DNA of 64,000 nt from Trochalopteron elliotii. Its lineage: Eukaryota; Chordata; Aves; Passeriformes; Leiothrichidae. The notes below the pieces were generated by a model. It saw nothing but the letters and a program-made list of their open reading frames with translations. It was not told the origin of the DNA and made no database searches. This document shows, in pieces, positions 12,251 to 25,599 of the stretch. Position numbers and translations under genes: made by a program. Numbering within the stretch: the first letter of the stretch is position 1; each line of letters begins with the position of its first letter. The stretch spans positions 2,602,483-2,666,482 of the forward strand of contig JANPWX010000480.1 of NCBI GenBank assembly GCA_024734555.1, written 5' to 3'.

Positions 12251-15200
12251 AACTCTCATGCATATCTCATATGCCAGTAAATACTCCTGTGTCTCTGTAG
12301 AGGGTGGTGTTTCAGGGTAAAAAGGGCAGCAGAGCCAGCCTGAAAGGAAAACTGGGGGTGGTTTTGCTTTCTGGAGTGTTTTCCTAAATTCAGTTTTCAA
12401 ATTGCTGCAGAGCTGAAAAGCAAAGCAAAGGCAAGTTCTCTTTGACTTGGGAAATCCTTCAAAAATAAAGCAAATTCATTTTGAAAGGCACTTTGTCAGC
12501 TGCCCTATTTTTAGGATTGACTCCTACAGGTCCTTCCTTCAATGATAACAGTTTTGCCTGAGCAATGACTAGGGACTGCAGGATTTAGGCTTTTAATAAA
12601 GCAATTGTGTAATTAAAAATAAATGGGTCTCTAGTGTCACTATTTAAAAGAAAAGAAAACTTAGATCAAATAAGGCATTTCTTTCTTTTTGGTTTAGTCT
12701 GCTTGGATCATGCAGAGCTTTAATGACGCAGTCACAAATGTTGTATTTAAAAGGCCTCTTAGTTGCTGAGAGGAGCCCCAGGAGAGGGCTATTAACTGGC
12801 CAAATTAGGCTATTTATTTTTGTGAGTTTTGCAAGTTTGAAAAAGAGAGGCACATTTTCACTTAGGAGAGTGATATTTCAAATAGGTCACAGGAAACTCT
12901 GGCAGGCAGGGAGCAAAGCAGAGCGTCAGTAGGAAAACATTAACCAGAGACATTTTGCAAGTGTAAGTCGACATTTGGGTTCCTAATGGCTCCTGAAGTC
13001 CATTCAAAAATCTTTCAGTGGACATGAAATAGGGGCAAGGCACTGCAGCTGTGCAAGGAGCCCCAGCCTGATCCTGAGTCCCTTAAAAATGGCAGAGCCA
13101 TGGCCAGGGTGCTGCTGTGAGAGAGCCCAGGGCTGCCAGCACAGCCAGTGGGATGAGTTTGGTGGAGATGGACTCTGCCTTTGGTCAGGAGAGAGCTGGG
13201 CCTTGCACAGACAGTCAGTCCTAAAACCTCACTGCACCTTCCCTGCTTTTAGCTTTGATTTTGATTCTCAGGACAAACCACGAACTTCATTTCCCTCTCA
13301 CATAATCACAGCCTGGAGCAAATCAGGAGTGACTTCAGTAAATCCTGCAAGGCAAGCTGCACGTACACCTTCAGCATCAGGCACAGTATGGTTTAAAGAC
13401 AGGTTGGAAAAGGTGCCTCCACACCACCTCTACAGGCACAGCACATGCTCACCAATAATACACATTTTCCTCCTTTTCACCTTTGAAAACGGAATCAATT
13501 ACCTTAAAGCTCACTCAGGAATGATCCAGGTGAAATTATTTTGAAGGGCTGGCCCACCTCCCCTAACCTCCAGCAGCTGAGGATGAAGTCACTCAGGAGT
13601 TAAGAAGCCTCTGGGGCAATGTCAGGCTGTCACTGGGTCCTGTCCTGCTCCAGGGCTGGGGTCCCTTCAGCTGCTGCCACACAAGCAACAAGAGCACCAC
13701 AGATGTAAAAGTTTTTCAGGATCAGGATGAGAAAAGAAATGATATATTAAGATAATAAAAAGCAGTGTTCCTAGAAAGTGAGGTCTAATGGGTTCCACTT
13801 GGTGGGTTATAAATCCAGCAGCCATACATGTCATAAAACAAAACCAAAGTTAAAGCAACCACATGCCAGAGCAACCTCCCTCAAGTTTCTTTCCTACATG
13901 AACTGGGAAATTGAGGACTCAAAGTACTGGCATATCTGAGGCTGTGACTGTCACATCAGTGCTTCCATCAAATCTCTATTTTGAATAACAAATCTCTACA
14001 AAAACACCTTTTTGTGACTGAGGTGGGACAGACTCTCAGCACCACATTCTCCTCCTCTGTCTGGGTGACCAAGAGGAGCTGTGGATGCTTTGAGCCCATT
14101 GTTTTCACAGGACTTCAGGTTTTTTATGACACAGACAAACCAGTGGTGCAATGGATCAGAATGGGGGAGCTAGCAAAGGGAAATTTGGAGCACAGAGCTT
14201 CACCAAAAACCTTGTCAGTCAATAGACAAAATGTCAGACAGACCTGGCCCACAGCTTTATTCCTCTCATAATCATTGTACTCTGTCATATTAACATAAAA
14301 CAGCCCATCCCATCCTGAACCAACCCAAAACCAACCAAAACCAGGAGGGGTTTCTGTCGTGGTGAGGTTTTGTCCTGCACTGTGAACAGCACTGTGCACT
14401 CAGCAAGAGGAAAGCAGAGGTAGAGAGAGTCCCTCCAGCTGTGTCACAGAAGAAACCCCTGCTCTGACCCATGGGCCATGTGACAGGGTGGGCATATTTT
14501 TCAGAGGTGAGGAGGGAATTTATAGGTACAGGAAAAGCACAGAGATTCTGCTTGTCTGTTTGGCATGAAAGAAGCTATAAATAGTGTGACAATTGTCTCC
14601 AGAAACCCAGGCCAACCTCTGCCCTGATTAGCAACCACACACTGTCCCTTTGGACTTTACTGATGCCTGTTGCAGTCACCAGCTCAGCTGGCTCAGTGGC
14701 CTGTTATTGCCTTTAAAACTGCCCTAGCAAAAGCTGCCTTTTCCAAGGAGAGACAGAGGCTGGTTCTCTGCCTCAGACAAACCTGCTGTAGCTCCAGTGT
14801 TGATCATCACCCAGTTGAGCAGTAGAGTTCTCCAGCTGCACCCTGTGCCTGCTTCATGGTAGTAATTTTTCCAGACCTACTCTGTGTATTAGCTTAGCCT
14901 GGCAATATTTATTTAGCAGATAAAACTTTGATGCTGCCCCTGTAGAAATAGCTTGCAATATATTAACAAGGTTGTAATATTAGTGAAAAGCATTTTTCAT
15001 GTGCCCCCAAATGTTTGGTGTAAAAGAATCAGCAGATACCAAAGGCCACAGGGCAAATTCAACCCTTAGGACGAGTTAATCAATAGGTAAAAGAAAAGGA
15101 TGAGGGTGACTGGGGGTTCCATAAACCACTCTCTCCTCCAAGACCTTGCATGCTGTGTGTAATGCATGCAAGGTTATTGCTTAAAACAATTCAATATGAT

Positions 15201-18200
15201 CCAAGTCCATCCAGGCACAAAGAAATAATTCATCCTTTTCCCATGGCTGGGCACAAAAACCCCCCCATGCCATAGTGCCACACAGGGACAAATAGGTGTT
15301 TCTTGTTCAGTGCATCTGTATGAACTCACACTGCCTGCCTGCCTGAAGTGGGGCTTTGAGAAAAGCCTGCAAAGCTTTGGGTCACTCTTGCTTTCCCTAA
15401 ATCACCTCATCCCATTGCTCCCTACCCAGGCACAGCCATGGGCATCAGAGCCCATCCAGCACCAGTCACAAACCAGCTCATGCTGGGGGTGAGGGGGGGT
15501 CTCCATCCTCTTCACCCTCCCCAGTGAAGGGCAAAGACATTCCCTGTGGTGATGGGGGGCTGGCAGTGCCCACTGCAGAAACCTCCCCCTGGCCTGTTTT
15601 CTTTCTTTCTCTGTTTCCCCATTCAGGAAAAAAGCTTCTGTCACAACAGCTGCTGATTCATTTTCTGACTTGGTGCCGAGCATGCCAGACATAACATTTG
15701 TTTGCTGCCAAAGTGGTAAAAACAATGACTTACCAGCTCATTTTTCTTCAGTTGATTATGTGGTGGGGGGGGGAGATAGGAGCTTTAATTAAAATTAGAT
15801 AGGGAGGAGAATAAATCCACTGAGATGCAAAGAGCAGTGCTCTGGAAGGCAGGAAAGGGGAGAGCATCTGAGGAGGTGCAGGAGTAACCATCACTAAACA
15901 AAGGGAAACAAGGGAGTCCATGGGCAGTGGTGAGAGACTCTGTGGTCCCTCCCTGCCCTTCACCAACTTCTTGTCTCTACACTTTCCACCATCCAGATGT
16001 CAACAGCTTCCCAGAAAACTTCCCCGTAACCCTCAGATCCAATACTTTGCCTTCCAGACTGAGAGGAGAGAAGCCACATAAAGATGGTTCCAGTGAGGGC
16101 AGACAGGGATACTTGTCTTTGATCCTTTCCATCTTTCTTCCCTGATTTGTCTTCTGTGATGGAGGAGTCCCACCATCAACATTTATTTGCTTCTTCAAAC
16201 ACTGACCAATTATTTGCTCAGTAGAGAGAATCTACACCCAAGCCACATTTTGGAAGTGTTCAGGGCAGAGTGAACTGATATTTTGGCTTGCCTGTTACAC
16301 ACTAGAGCCAAGTCTGGCTCCAATGAATGAAAAGTCATGGTAAGCAGTGTAAGGGTAAGGACCTGCTGTGGAAGAGCCACCCAAAGCCATTATCCCAACA
16401 CAACCATTATCATTTCATCTGATGATAAAGAAAAGGCTAAATCATTCAGAGGCTACAAGAGACATTTCTAAGACAGATGGGGAACAATCATTCCACAGGT
16501 GGAATGTGGCTGTGTGGTCAGATACTACAGCTCAAACCAAGGACTCATCAAGGACTAGCTATGCCTGGTAACCTCTCAGATGAGGAGGAAAAGCTCACTT
16601 TTATACTTTGCAAGCTCTTGCATTCCTTGCTTTGAATAGTTGTTTGCTCTCTTCATCTGAGTGGAATACAAAGAATGGCTATTTGCAACTGCAAAACCCA
16701 AGATCAAGGAGTCATTCTTGTCCAGCAGAGAAAATAAAATAGATACTAGAGAAGCTCTTCAGAAGGAAGGAAGGATTTTCAAGAATACCAAAAGAGGCAC
16801 CTAGATACCACCAACAAGCCACTGAAAAAGCTATTCCACCTTCTTGGAATATTTTTGGAAATTCACCTCATTATGTCAACTTGTATTCAGAACATGAAAG
16901 GAGTATTTTCACCACCATACTCTCACAGAATGGGGAAGAAGGGATTTAAGAGGTATCTTATGTTCTCTGCTCTTATCTCTGTTACACAACTAAACTGTTC
17001 TTTCCTTGACTTGATCCACCTGCATCACTTCACAGGTCTGGTACACAATGTCCCCTTGGAGGGCACTGCTAAGTAACTTCACTACAGCAAAACATAAGTG
17101 CTTAAGAAAATCTCAAGTTGCTCTTCTCAAACAACCACGTTACGAGAACACCACCAAGAAAGGTTTGCCCCTGCCATGACCTTTTGCTGATTCAGATCCC
17201 ACAGAAAGCAATGCTGCACTGCAGAGCCATGCTCAAGCTGTGGATTGACATACCTGAGCACCCAGAGACACCCTGCCCTTCTTGACTTCACTCAGAACTG
17301 TAGTTTCTCAGCACCTTTGCAAATTAAGTTTTGAAACTAACACATTAAATTGTATTGATGCATAAGGTCCTTAATTTCCAGTTTTTTATCAGCAGGAATG
17401 ATATTGCCATACACTAGACCTGGTTTTGTAATGCTATGGTTCATCAGAAGGTTTTATGTTAATACCAAATCAGAAATAATACACATGTGATTCATAATAA
17501 TCTAACTGAATGGCTGCACAGAATGTATTGTAAGAAATTCTGGTTAGGCAAGAAACTCATTAAAGAAATAGTGACTACTATTATCCCACAGCATATATTG
17601 TTCTGTTGGAAAGTTTCCTTGAGTAGTTTCTTTAATTAGCAATTTGATATTTTGAAATAGTGTGATCTCCACAACACACAATTTGTAACCCAGACTTGGC
17701 TGGCAAAACAAAGGAAAACAAGCAATCTTTTCAGAGTTTGCATCTCTAGGGCATATCTTGTCATTCACTGCTGCTTATATGTATATAACATGGTGGCACT
17801 GTTCTTGTGGGATTTTGATTCTTAAAAGTCACTAAAATAAAGAACCTTTTTATTGGAATATTATATATTGTCTTTTTTCCCCTCTTTTTTTTAGAAAAAT
17901 CCACGTAAAATATTTGCATAACTTTGGGCTATTCAAATAGAAGCCATTGACCCCAGCTGTGTTCTAGTGAATGAATCATTTATGTAGGAGCTCATTGCAC
18001 AGAACGTATGGTATTTTATCTTTGCTGGGTCCCTGCCAAATACAGTCTGTAACAATTTTTCCCCTTTGCCACATTTACTGCTTGATATCCTTTAAAATAT
18101 ACCAGCTCCAAGTGTGAGAAAGCAAAACACATTCTGGCTGGCTCTGGCTGAGAGCTGTTTGTATGGATAACCCTGTGCTGGCACCGAGGTGTCCTTGTTT

Positions 18201-21200
18201 TTGGAGAACATCCATTCCAGATCTTAGACTCTCCTTGCACTGGCTGCTTTTAATAAACATCGAATCAAAGTTAATTTAAACCCGCAGGGAACTGCAGAAG
18301 CCCTGGAGCAAGGGAAAACAGGGATCCTCTTCATAAACAACACAGGAACTGCCCCAGTGAGAGAGAAAAACTTCCACTGCCTGGAAGATCCCAAGCCCTG
18401 CACCTGCAGGGAAAGCCTGCAGGGAGTTAGGGAGGATGTTTCTGCCACAGCTCTTCTCAGTTACAGCTATCTGCCAGGTATCCCTTGAGTGGTATTTGGG
18501 CAAGACATATTTCTGCCCAGAAGGGCAGGGGAAAAAAAAAAAGATTATTTCATTAAGTGACTGAGGCACTGCATGGCCAAAGCCACTATTACACCAGGTT
18601 TGATTTGAAACGGTAAGTGAGAGGTCAGACTCTCTCTACACTCATCTCCCGGGGGAGAGGAGATAAGGCAGAGTGCTGAGATTTCCACGCTCCCACATGA
18701 ATAGATAAGGTCTGAATGAGCAGCCTCGTCTGTAGGCTGCTTCCCTAAGTGTTTTTCATAGCTTTCACTGGAAACCCTCATACCTTTCTACACTGAATCA
18801 CATAATTATGGTTTCCACAAGAAATTCAGAGCGGGATCTCCTCCCACAGAATTTCCTCTCACCTGCGCTCCTTTCATCACCAAAGATGACTTTTTGTCAG
18901 CACTACCTCTGCTGCTGAAAGGGTTCACAAGCAGCTCAATTTAGCAGCCAGAGTCGAGAATATTTCCTCATGCACAAGTTTCTGAAACGTGTTTGTGTGT
19001 GGCATGAGCATCTCCATGAGGAATCATTCATTCAGGACACACTTGCACTCTGGATGTGTTCTCCCTGCTAAGCAAGGAGCTTCTTTGACAACAGACAACC
19101 TCCTTCCCCAGGAGGTTACCCTCTGGTTTCCCAGGAAAGCCTTGCTCAGATGGAGACACTGCTAGCAGGATGCAGCTCCATTAATCTCTGCCACCCCAGT
19201 TCCTCATGCCTGAGCTGTTCCCTGTCACAGGAGGCTCCCTCTTCATTACACCCTCCCCCATGTGCAACAGGAACACAATAGCCTGGTTAAACCTGACCCC
19301 GGGTAAACTCCAAACACAGACAAGACTGAAAGCCACCAGTTAATTCATCTTTCAGCAGCAGATTGTTTCTGATGTGAAATGTTTGTTCCCATTCCCTCAG
19401 AAAAGGAAGCCAGAGTTTCACAACTCTGCAAGTCCTTCCTGAGAGACTCACCCAAGAACCTGCACTGACACCAGTGCCAGTGTTCCAGAGCTGAAAGTGC
19501 TGCTGCAATTACACGTGACTGTTGTATAAACTCCAGTTTTGGTTGCTCTTAACTTCATCTATAATTAATTGTTTAGGCTGAAAATTTCTCCAGCTGGATT
19601 CAGCCTCAGGCTAAACTCTTTCATTTTGGCTGAAATGGCTTGTGTCTCTCTCAAGAATATATTTAAGGAAAAAGACTCTCTTTTGCCCCTGTTAAAAGGG
19701 TCTTTTTGTGATTTACTGAAATGTTCTCACCACTCCATGCTTCTAAAAGCAGCACCTTGAAATACTGGCAGACTTGAGTGCTGTGAAAAACGTCTCTTCA
19801 TATTGTCAGGGGGAGAGAAGGATCACAATTTGGCTGTTCTCAGCCTCAGATTTCAATATATAAAAACATGTATAGGTATGTATATACATACACACATATA
19901 TATTTAACTCTGACTACCCTCAGTGCTGAGCAAGCTTGGTGTGCCAGACACACCAGTGAGGGGATATACACACACAGAATCCAGCAGAGACCAAGGACAT
20001 TTCTACAGCTACAGGGCCAGGTAAGAGCTTTCACTGCCCTTTTTGCAGGTTGTCTGAGGTACCAGGCCAGAAGAGAGCTGGAGGCAGGTCAAGCTGAGCA
20101 GGACACAGAGAACACAGGAGAAGCAGTGACTGAAAAGAGCCTGTGATGATCCTGGCCACAGAGCCAAGTGTGACCTGTAGGCAGTGAAGAGAGCCCTGGG
20201 CAGCAAAGACAAGTCAAAAATGTTCAAAAGCAGCTCAGTAAATAGCTTCTGTCTACTCTGAAAACAGCCAGAGGTGTCTCTACAGAGGTCTGTTCTACAG
20301 TGAGACAGAAGTGGAGAAAATGAGTACATGATCACTCGAGATAAAGAGCACAGCACAATGAATGCAGCCTGCATGAACAACCTAAAGTTTCCTTCTTCAA
20401 GAATATCTGAAGTTGAAACCTTATGAAAAGATAAAAATGCTGTAACTCACTTTCAGATGGGGTGCACACCCAGTGATTTCTGGCCATGCAGCAAACAGGC
20501 AGAAAGCACATCTGGCTGCAGAAAACAAACCCTAGAAACAGAGGAACTCTTGAAAAATCTGAATGGAAAAGTAAAAAATACTTCATTAAAATTTTTACCA
20601 ACGTGACAGAGTCCAGAGGTGTCATTAGCAAAAAGAAACCCCAGCACACATCTGCCCCTGAGCTAACCAGGAAAGCAAAGTGGGCCCACTCTAACTAAGA
20701 AACTAAAACACTCACAGACAGTTCTTACTACTCTGTGAACATGAGTCAGTACAAGTGAAAATGGTGCACAGATGGGCCAGCACAGAAGCAACAGAAGTGC
20801 CGTGATACTTACAAGGGGGGAGAAAAAAAATCTTCCTTTCCAAGTGTAAATATACCAGAGAAATCATCCTCTCGCAGCACAAACTGGGCTTTGATGTAGC
20901 AAACACTCCCACCAGGGAAGGGAGGAGTAGGCATGGTAGACATTGCATCTGGAAGACAGTAGGCTCAAAGCACTGAGCTTTTCCAAGGAGTCCCAACACA
21001 CACAAACACGCCAGACACATTTTATAGTCTTCATGCAACCCAAGCACTGTCCCAGGCCATGGAGAGATGGAAAGAATTGTGGTGAGATTTGGGTCTAACA
21101 GCTGGAAAGAGCATCCTGACAGCCCCACCAGCCTGGCCTCTGGTGCACTGCCCACAATACTGGACACGCAACAGCTTAAAGACACACAAATCAAAGGTGG

Positions 21201-21209
21201 TGGTGTTCT
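12251..21209. other. Gene-free stretch
   Basis: No exon I can recognise on either strand. The longest open frames (for example 13,089-13,544 and 20,712-21,194 minus) have no family features and no splice-consistent neighbours. A perfect 11-bp inverted repeat with a 10-nt loop is at 15,143-15,174, and an AT/CA-rich microsatellite region at about 19,855-19,905. Confidence 0.6.
15143..15174. repeat. Perfect 11-bp inverted repeat with 10-nt loop
   Basis: ACCTTGCATGC (15,143-15,153) and GCATGCAAGGT (15,164-15,174) are exact reverse complements around TGTGTGTAAT. Each arm contains the palindrome GCATGC. Too short to be a microRNA precursor; a cruciform or chance. Confidence 0.85.
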
Positions 21210-21650
21210 GCATGGAGCCAGGAAAGCTGCACCTGAAGCATTCTGTCCAGCTCTGGGGTCCTCAGCACAGGAAGGACAGGGACCTGCTGGAACTGGACCA
21301 GAGGAGGGCCATGGAGGTGACCAGAAGGAGAAGGATCCAGTGAGATCTTACAACACCTTCCAATACCTAAAGGAGCTACAGGAATGATGGAGACAGACAT
21401 TTTAGCAAGGGCTGTTGTGATAGGACAAGAGGTAATGGTTTTAACTAAAAGAGTTGACTTTGACTAGCTGCAAGGAAAAGTTTTTTTACAAGGAGGGTGG
21501 TGAAACACTGGCACAGGTTGCACAGAGAGGTGGTAAATACCCCATCCCTGGAAACATTCAAGGCGAGGTCAGATGGAGCTCTGAACAACCTGATGTTTGG
21601 ACTGGATGACCTTTAAAAGGTACCTTCCAACCCAAATCTTTCTATGATTT
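21210..21650 (+). mobile_element. CR1-type LINE 3' fragment (longest copy)
   Basis: About 440 bp follow the CR1 3' order: GGAGCCAGGAAAGCTGCACC, GTCCAGCTCTGGGGTCCTCA, GACCAGAGGAGGGCCATGGA, a poorly matching middle, GATAGGACAAGAGGTAATGG, then CACTGGCACAGGTTGCACAG, CTGGATGACC and CCTTCCAACCCAAATCTTTC plus TATGATTTTT. It is diverged, with several small indels. Confidence 0.9.
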
Positions 21651-24600
21651 TTGGGGCCCTCTCACAGAGCAGCAATAACATGGGGGTCTTTTTCTCCAGC
21701 CTCTCTCAGGTGTCCCCCTCAGTGCAAGCTGCTCAGTTCACAGTGAGACCACAGGGCTGGAGCTCTCCAGACTAATCACATTCCTCCCCACACGCCTTCC
21801 TCTCACCTGTAAAACAGCAGTAACAATATTTACACTTCTGCAGTTGGCTCAAGATGCGGGAATGAAAACTTAATTACCATCAGTGCTATTCACCTGTAAG
21901 GAACAGCTCACAGCCTGACCTGGGCAGGAATGAATCCAGCCCAGGGAGCCCTGAGTGGAGCTGCAGGAGACAGCACAAATCTCATCCCAGTGGTATAAAA
22001 GGTGTGACAGATTTGAATGGGAGAGAAGCAGCTTCTCCATCAGTTATGAACTTGTTTATAGTGAATTATCAGAGAATTTCATAATGGGTTTCCAGTTTGC
22101 AGGTCAGGCACACTCCTGCCCTGCTGCTCTGCCTGCTGACTCTGCAGTGACACACATACTTGTGTTCTACAGGAAAACCATTTTTAAACAATAAATCCAG
22201 ATTTCCAAACCTCTTCCCCCCCCCCCCCCCACCCGGGTCCCTCTAACAACTTTTGTGGGTTTGTGCTACATTGTCTCACTCTTGAAGACCTTTTTTTCCC
22301 CCAGTGTTGTGTGAAAGAGCAAGCACAGCAGGAGAAATCAATTAACAGAGCAGACAGCTATTCTGCCATCAAATGAGCAAAATGAAATAGTACCAGAGAC
22401 TTACACTTACAGTCACCCCTAAGTGTTTCACATGACAACAGCAGAGAAAACACAGTCCAGACTGTTGTTTTAATGTTGATAATATTCCAAAATCCACAGC
22501 ACTTACCAATTCCTCAGTGGAAATAAAACCTTTGACACCAGTGGGAATTGTGTCTGGGCATGAAAGCTGCTTGTTATATTATGATCCAGCAGTAAGAGTC
22601 TGTTTTGATTGTCAGATGTTTAGCACCATTCCCTTCTATGCCTGCCCAGAGCACCTGGACTGACAAGCAGAGGACAAAACTTCAGTGGAATTGTGTTAGA
22701 CATGAACACATCTGTGCACTCACATGCTTTCTGCCAAGCCTTGTGCTGGTGAGGAGTTGATTCTGTTCTCCACTATGGGCAGGGTTTATTTATACTCTGC
22801 AATCACCTCCCAGCAGCTGGAGGGCTGCCTGATGTGTCAGCCTGCTCTGCTGCAGAGAGTTGGCTTTTTTTTGCATCTCAGCTGGTTTGTCACTGCTGCA
22901 CACATCCTTGGACCCAGGACTGGGTGCAACAAGGCTGCTAATTTCCCCCAAAATCATGCAGGTATTAAGGAATACAGGGGGAGGGAAGGAGAGAAGGAAA
23001 GTAGTATGATACAGCAACAGTAAGAGGGAAAAGAGTTAAAATGAAGACAGGAACAAAATTCAAAGGCACACAAGTGTAAGACAGCATCACTTCAGGCATA
23101 TGTCAAAATAGTGTCAGATTTTTCTCTGTTCATTAAGTCAACAGTTAAACACCCACCAGCTCTGCTTTTTGCTAGCCCTGGAGTTTTGCTGCTCCTGGAG
23201 AACCTCTCTGTGTCATCAGCAGTAGAAACACCTGGGTTAGTCAGCAGATAACCTCCTTCAAGAGTAGGTAGAGTAACCCCTTCCACCTGTGTCATCATGA
23301 GGGCCATGAGCAGGGGTCAGGTCACAGACTGCGTATGGTGGAGACCATTCCAAGCACAACAGAAGCTGGGGGAAAATGGCCTGAATTTTATCAATTTTTC
23401 CTAGTTTTAAGTCACGCGTAACAGCACTTAATACTTGTCCCCAGGGTTTGATAAAAAGAAAATTATCCCCATAATACTAAATTAAAAGTATCAAATTCAT
23501 ATCTTTCCAGCTAACAAGGTAGAGATCACCAGCCTGTGGTGAGGAATGCTCCCAGCAAGGGAATATCTGTGCATTCTGGTCATTCTGGGAAGAATATTCC
23601 CTCTCCAGCACTTGGAGTTCTTAACTCCCTCTCATTTACAGAAGATTCAGAGAAAGAACTTGCCACATGAGTGCTTTTCCATAGGACTTTGAACCTGTAA
23701 CAATATTTGATATAAATTTACTGCCCAATTACAAAATTTTGTGGTGCAGTTCAAGAAAACCCAAACAACCAACCCGCATGCAGTAACTTAAGAATAAAAT
23801 GTGGATTTCCTTTCTTGTACATAACTTTTATTTTACTCAATGGAACTTCTCCATTACAGGTAGAAGGATGAGTAAACAAACAAACCCTTATTTTATAATA
23901 TATAAAATATTATAATATATTTACTTTACAAAAGGGGGATAACATTGTCCATGGGAGAGTGCATGTTAGATTGAGACTATGGTAATTTCCTAGGACTGTA
24001 TTTAGATGAAAGAGTCTGGGGTTTTTAGTGGTTTTGGCCTCAAAAATCTTCCCAAGAGACGTGTATAATTTAGCTGTGATAAGTCTCCCTTAGGTTCAGG
24101 AGCCAAGAGGACAGACTCATCTCTCTTCTGCCAGAGCTAGCATCCAGAATTTGGCAATAAACACATTTTCCTCCCAAGCAGTGTCAGCCCTGAGTTGTAC
24201 CTGCTCTTTGCCATTATACCAACCCAGGCACATAAATCACCCCTGCCCAGTCTGAGGGAAAAATCCCACACAGACACCTCAACTGCCCTGACATTATCTG
24301 TTCTGCACTCCAATTTCCACACTTCTCAGTCCAAATAAGGCTGCTTTATGCACTTGAACACTCTCAGCAACAGGAACAAAAATTTTGGTGAAAGCAAGCT
24401 TGTTTGTCTAAGGGTTTTGGGGTTTTTCCTGTAAGAAAACCCCATTTGTAACTATGAACATTCCTCACCAGTCCTCATCTCAGTCAGCCAAAAATCACAT
24501 GAGGTCTTTCTGAAAAACTAAGTTCTGTGCAATGAAGTTATTAACTGCTGGGAAAGGCAGAAAAGCTCTTTTACAGCTGTTCATTGACACACTGAACGTC

Positions 24601-25599
24601 ACCTCACACTCTGTAGCCCCTTTTGGATTCTGCAGACTTCTGGAGTAGGCTAAGAAAAAACAAAAACCTTGGCCAGAGCAGTTACACTGCTTCTTGAGAC
24701 ATGTTTTTTTTTGGATTTTTTTTTGGTTTCAGACCTCAGATTCTCAGCCAGCAATTTCTGTCCCTGGTGGAAACTAAAAAACCAAACCAAACCAATAAAA
24801 AAACCCCAAAACACAAACAAAACAAACAAAAAAAATATAAGCCAACCTATAGAACATACCAGCTTTGTCTGCTTTTCAGGAATCCAGAGAACAAATATGA
24901 GTTCCTAAGGCATTTGCAAGAGGTGTGAAAAGACCCCAAAGTCCCAGCATCCTTCCGTTGAAGATCACAGTTATTCTGACAAAAGCCAGCAGAGCCTGGC
25001 TCTGGACCAGAGTGCTCCCAGACACAGTGCTGGGAATTGGGATAGGAGCAGCCTGGCCATGCCAGCTCCCCTTTGGCACCCTGTGAACCACATCCCTCCA
25101 GTGGTGCTCCCACAGAAGGGGGCAGCCTGGTTATCCTGATGCCGAAGTCCCCATCACTGATGCTTGAGCCTCTCCACACAACAGCTTTAATGACTCTCAG
25201 AAACCTTTTCACACAGGGATCACAGCTTGTTCTGCTCTCTCCAGTTTCAGACAGGCACACAACCCCCCTGGTTTAACCAACTGGCTGTCATCCTGCAGTG
25301 AATGAGGCCAGAATTAATTTTCCCTGTTTAATTTATGTTTCAGCATTTTTATTCTAAAACTGTACACGGATGCTTGGGTACCAGCAGGTGCATTTCATGG
25401 GTACATAAACCATACCCAAACAGTCCTGCTCTCATTCCTGCGTGCTCCTGCCAGCAGCACACCACTCCTCACACCCAGCCTGCTGCTTGGCTTCCTTCCC
25501 TCTTTCCCTTTTAAACGGCACAGACAGTCGATGAAGAGCCAGGCACTCACCTTGACCCAGACTTGAATCTCCACCAGACTTTCTCAGCAGGAACAACCA
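21650..25599. other. Gene-free stretch
   Basis: I see no supported gene. It contains a 15-base C run (22,216-22,230), an AT-rich palindromic cluster at about 23,890-23,925 and an A-rich simple sequence at about 24,775-24,840. Open frames are short and carry no family signature. Confidence 0.6.
22216..22230 (+). repeat. Homopolymer run, 15 C
   Basis: Fifteen consecutive C followed by ACCCGGG. Such runs are length-variable and error-prone in assemblies; on the minus strand it is a G run that could join a G-quadruplex. Confidence 0.95.

Noticed and set aside
13089..13544. 151-codon plus-strand frame
   Set aside because: No recognisable domain; isolated in gene-free DNA.
20712..21194. 160-codon minus-strand frame with many Cys and Leu
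   Set aside because: No family signature and no splice-consistent neighbours; hydrophobic by composition only.
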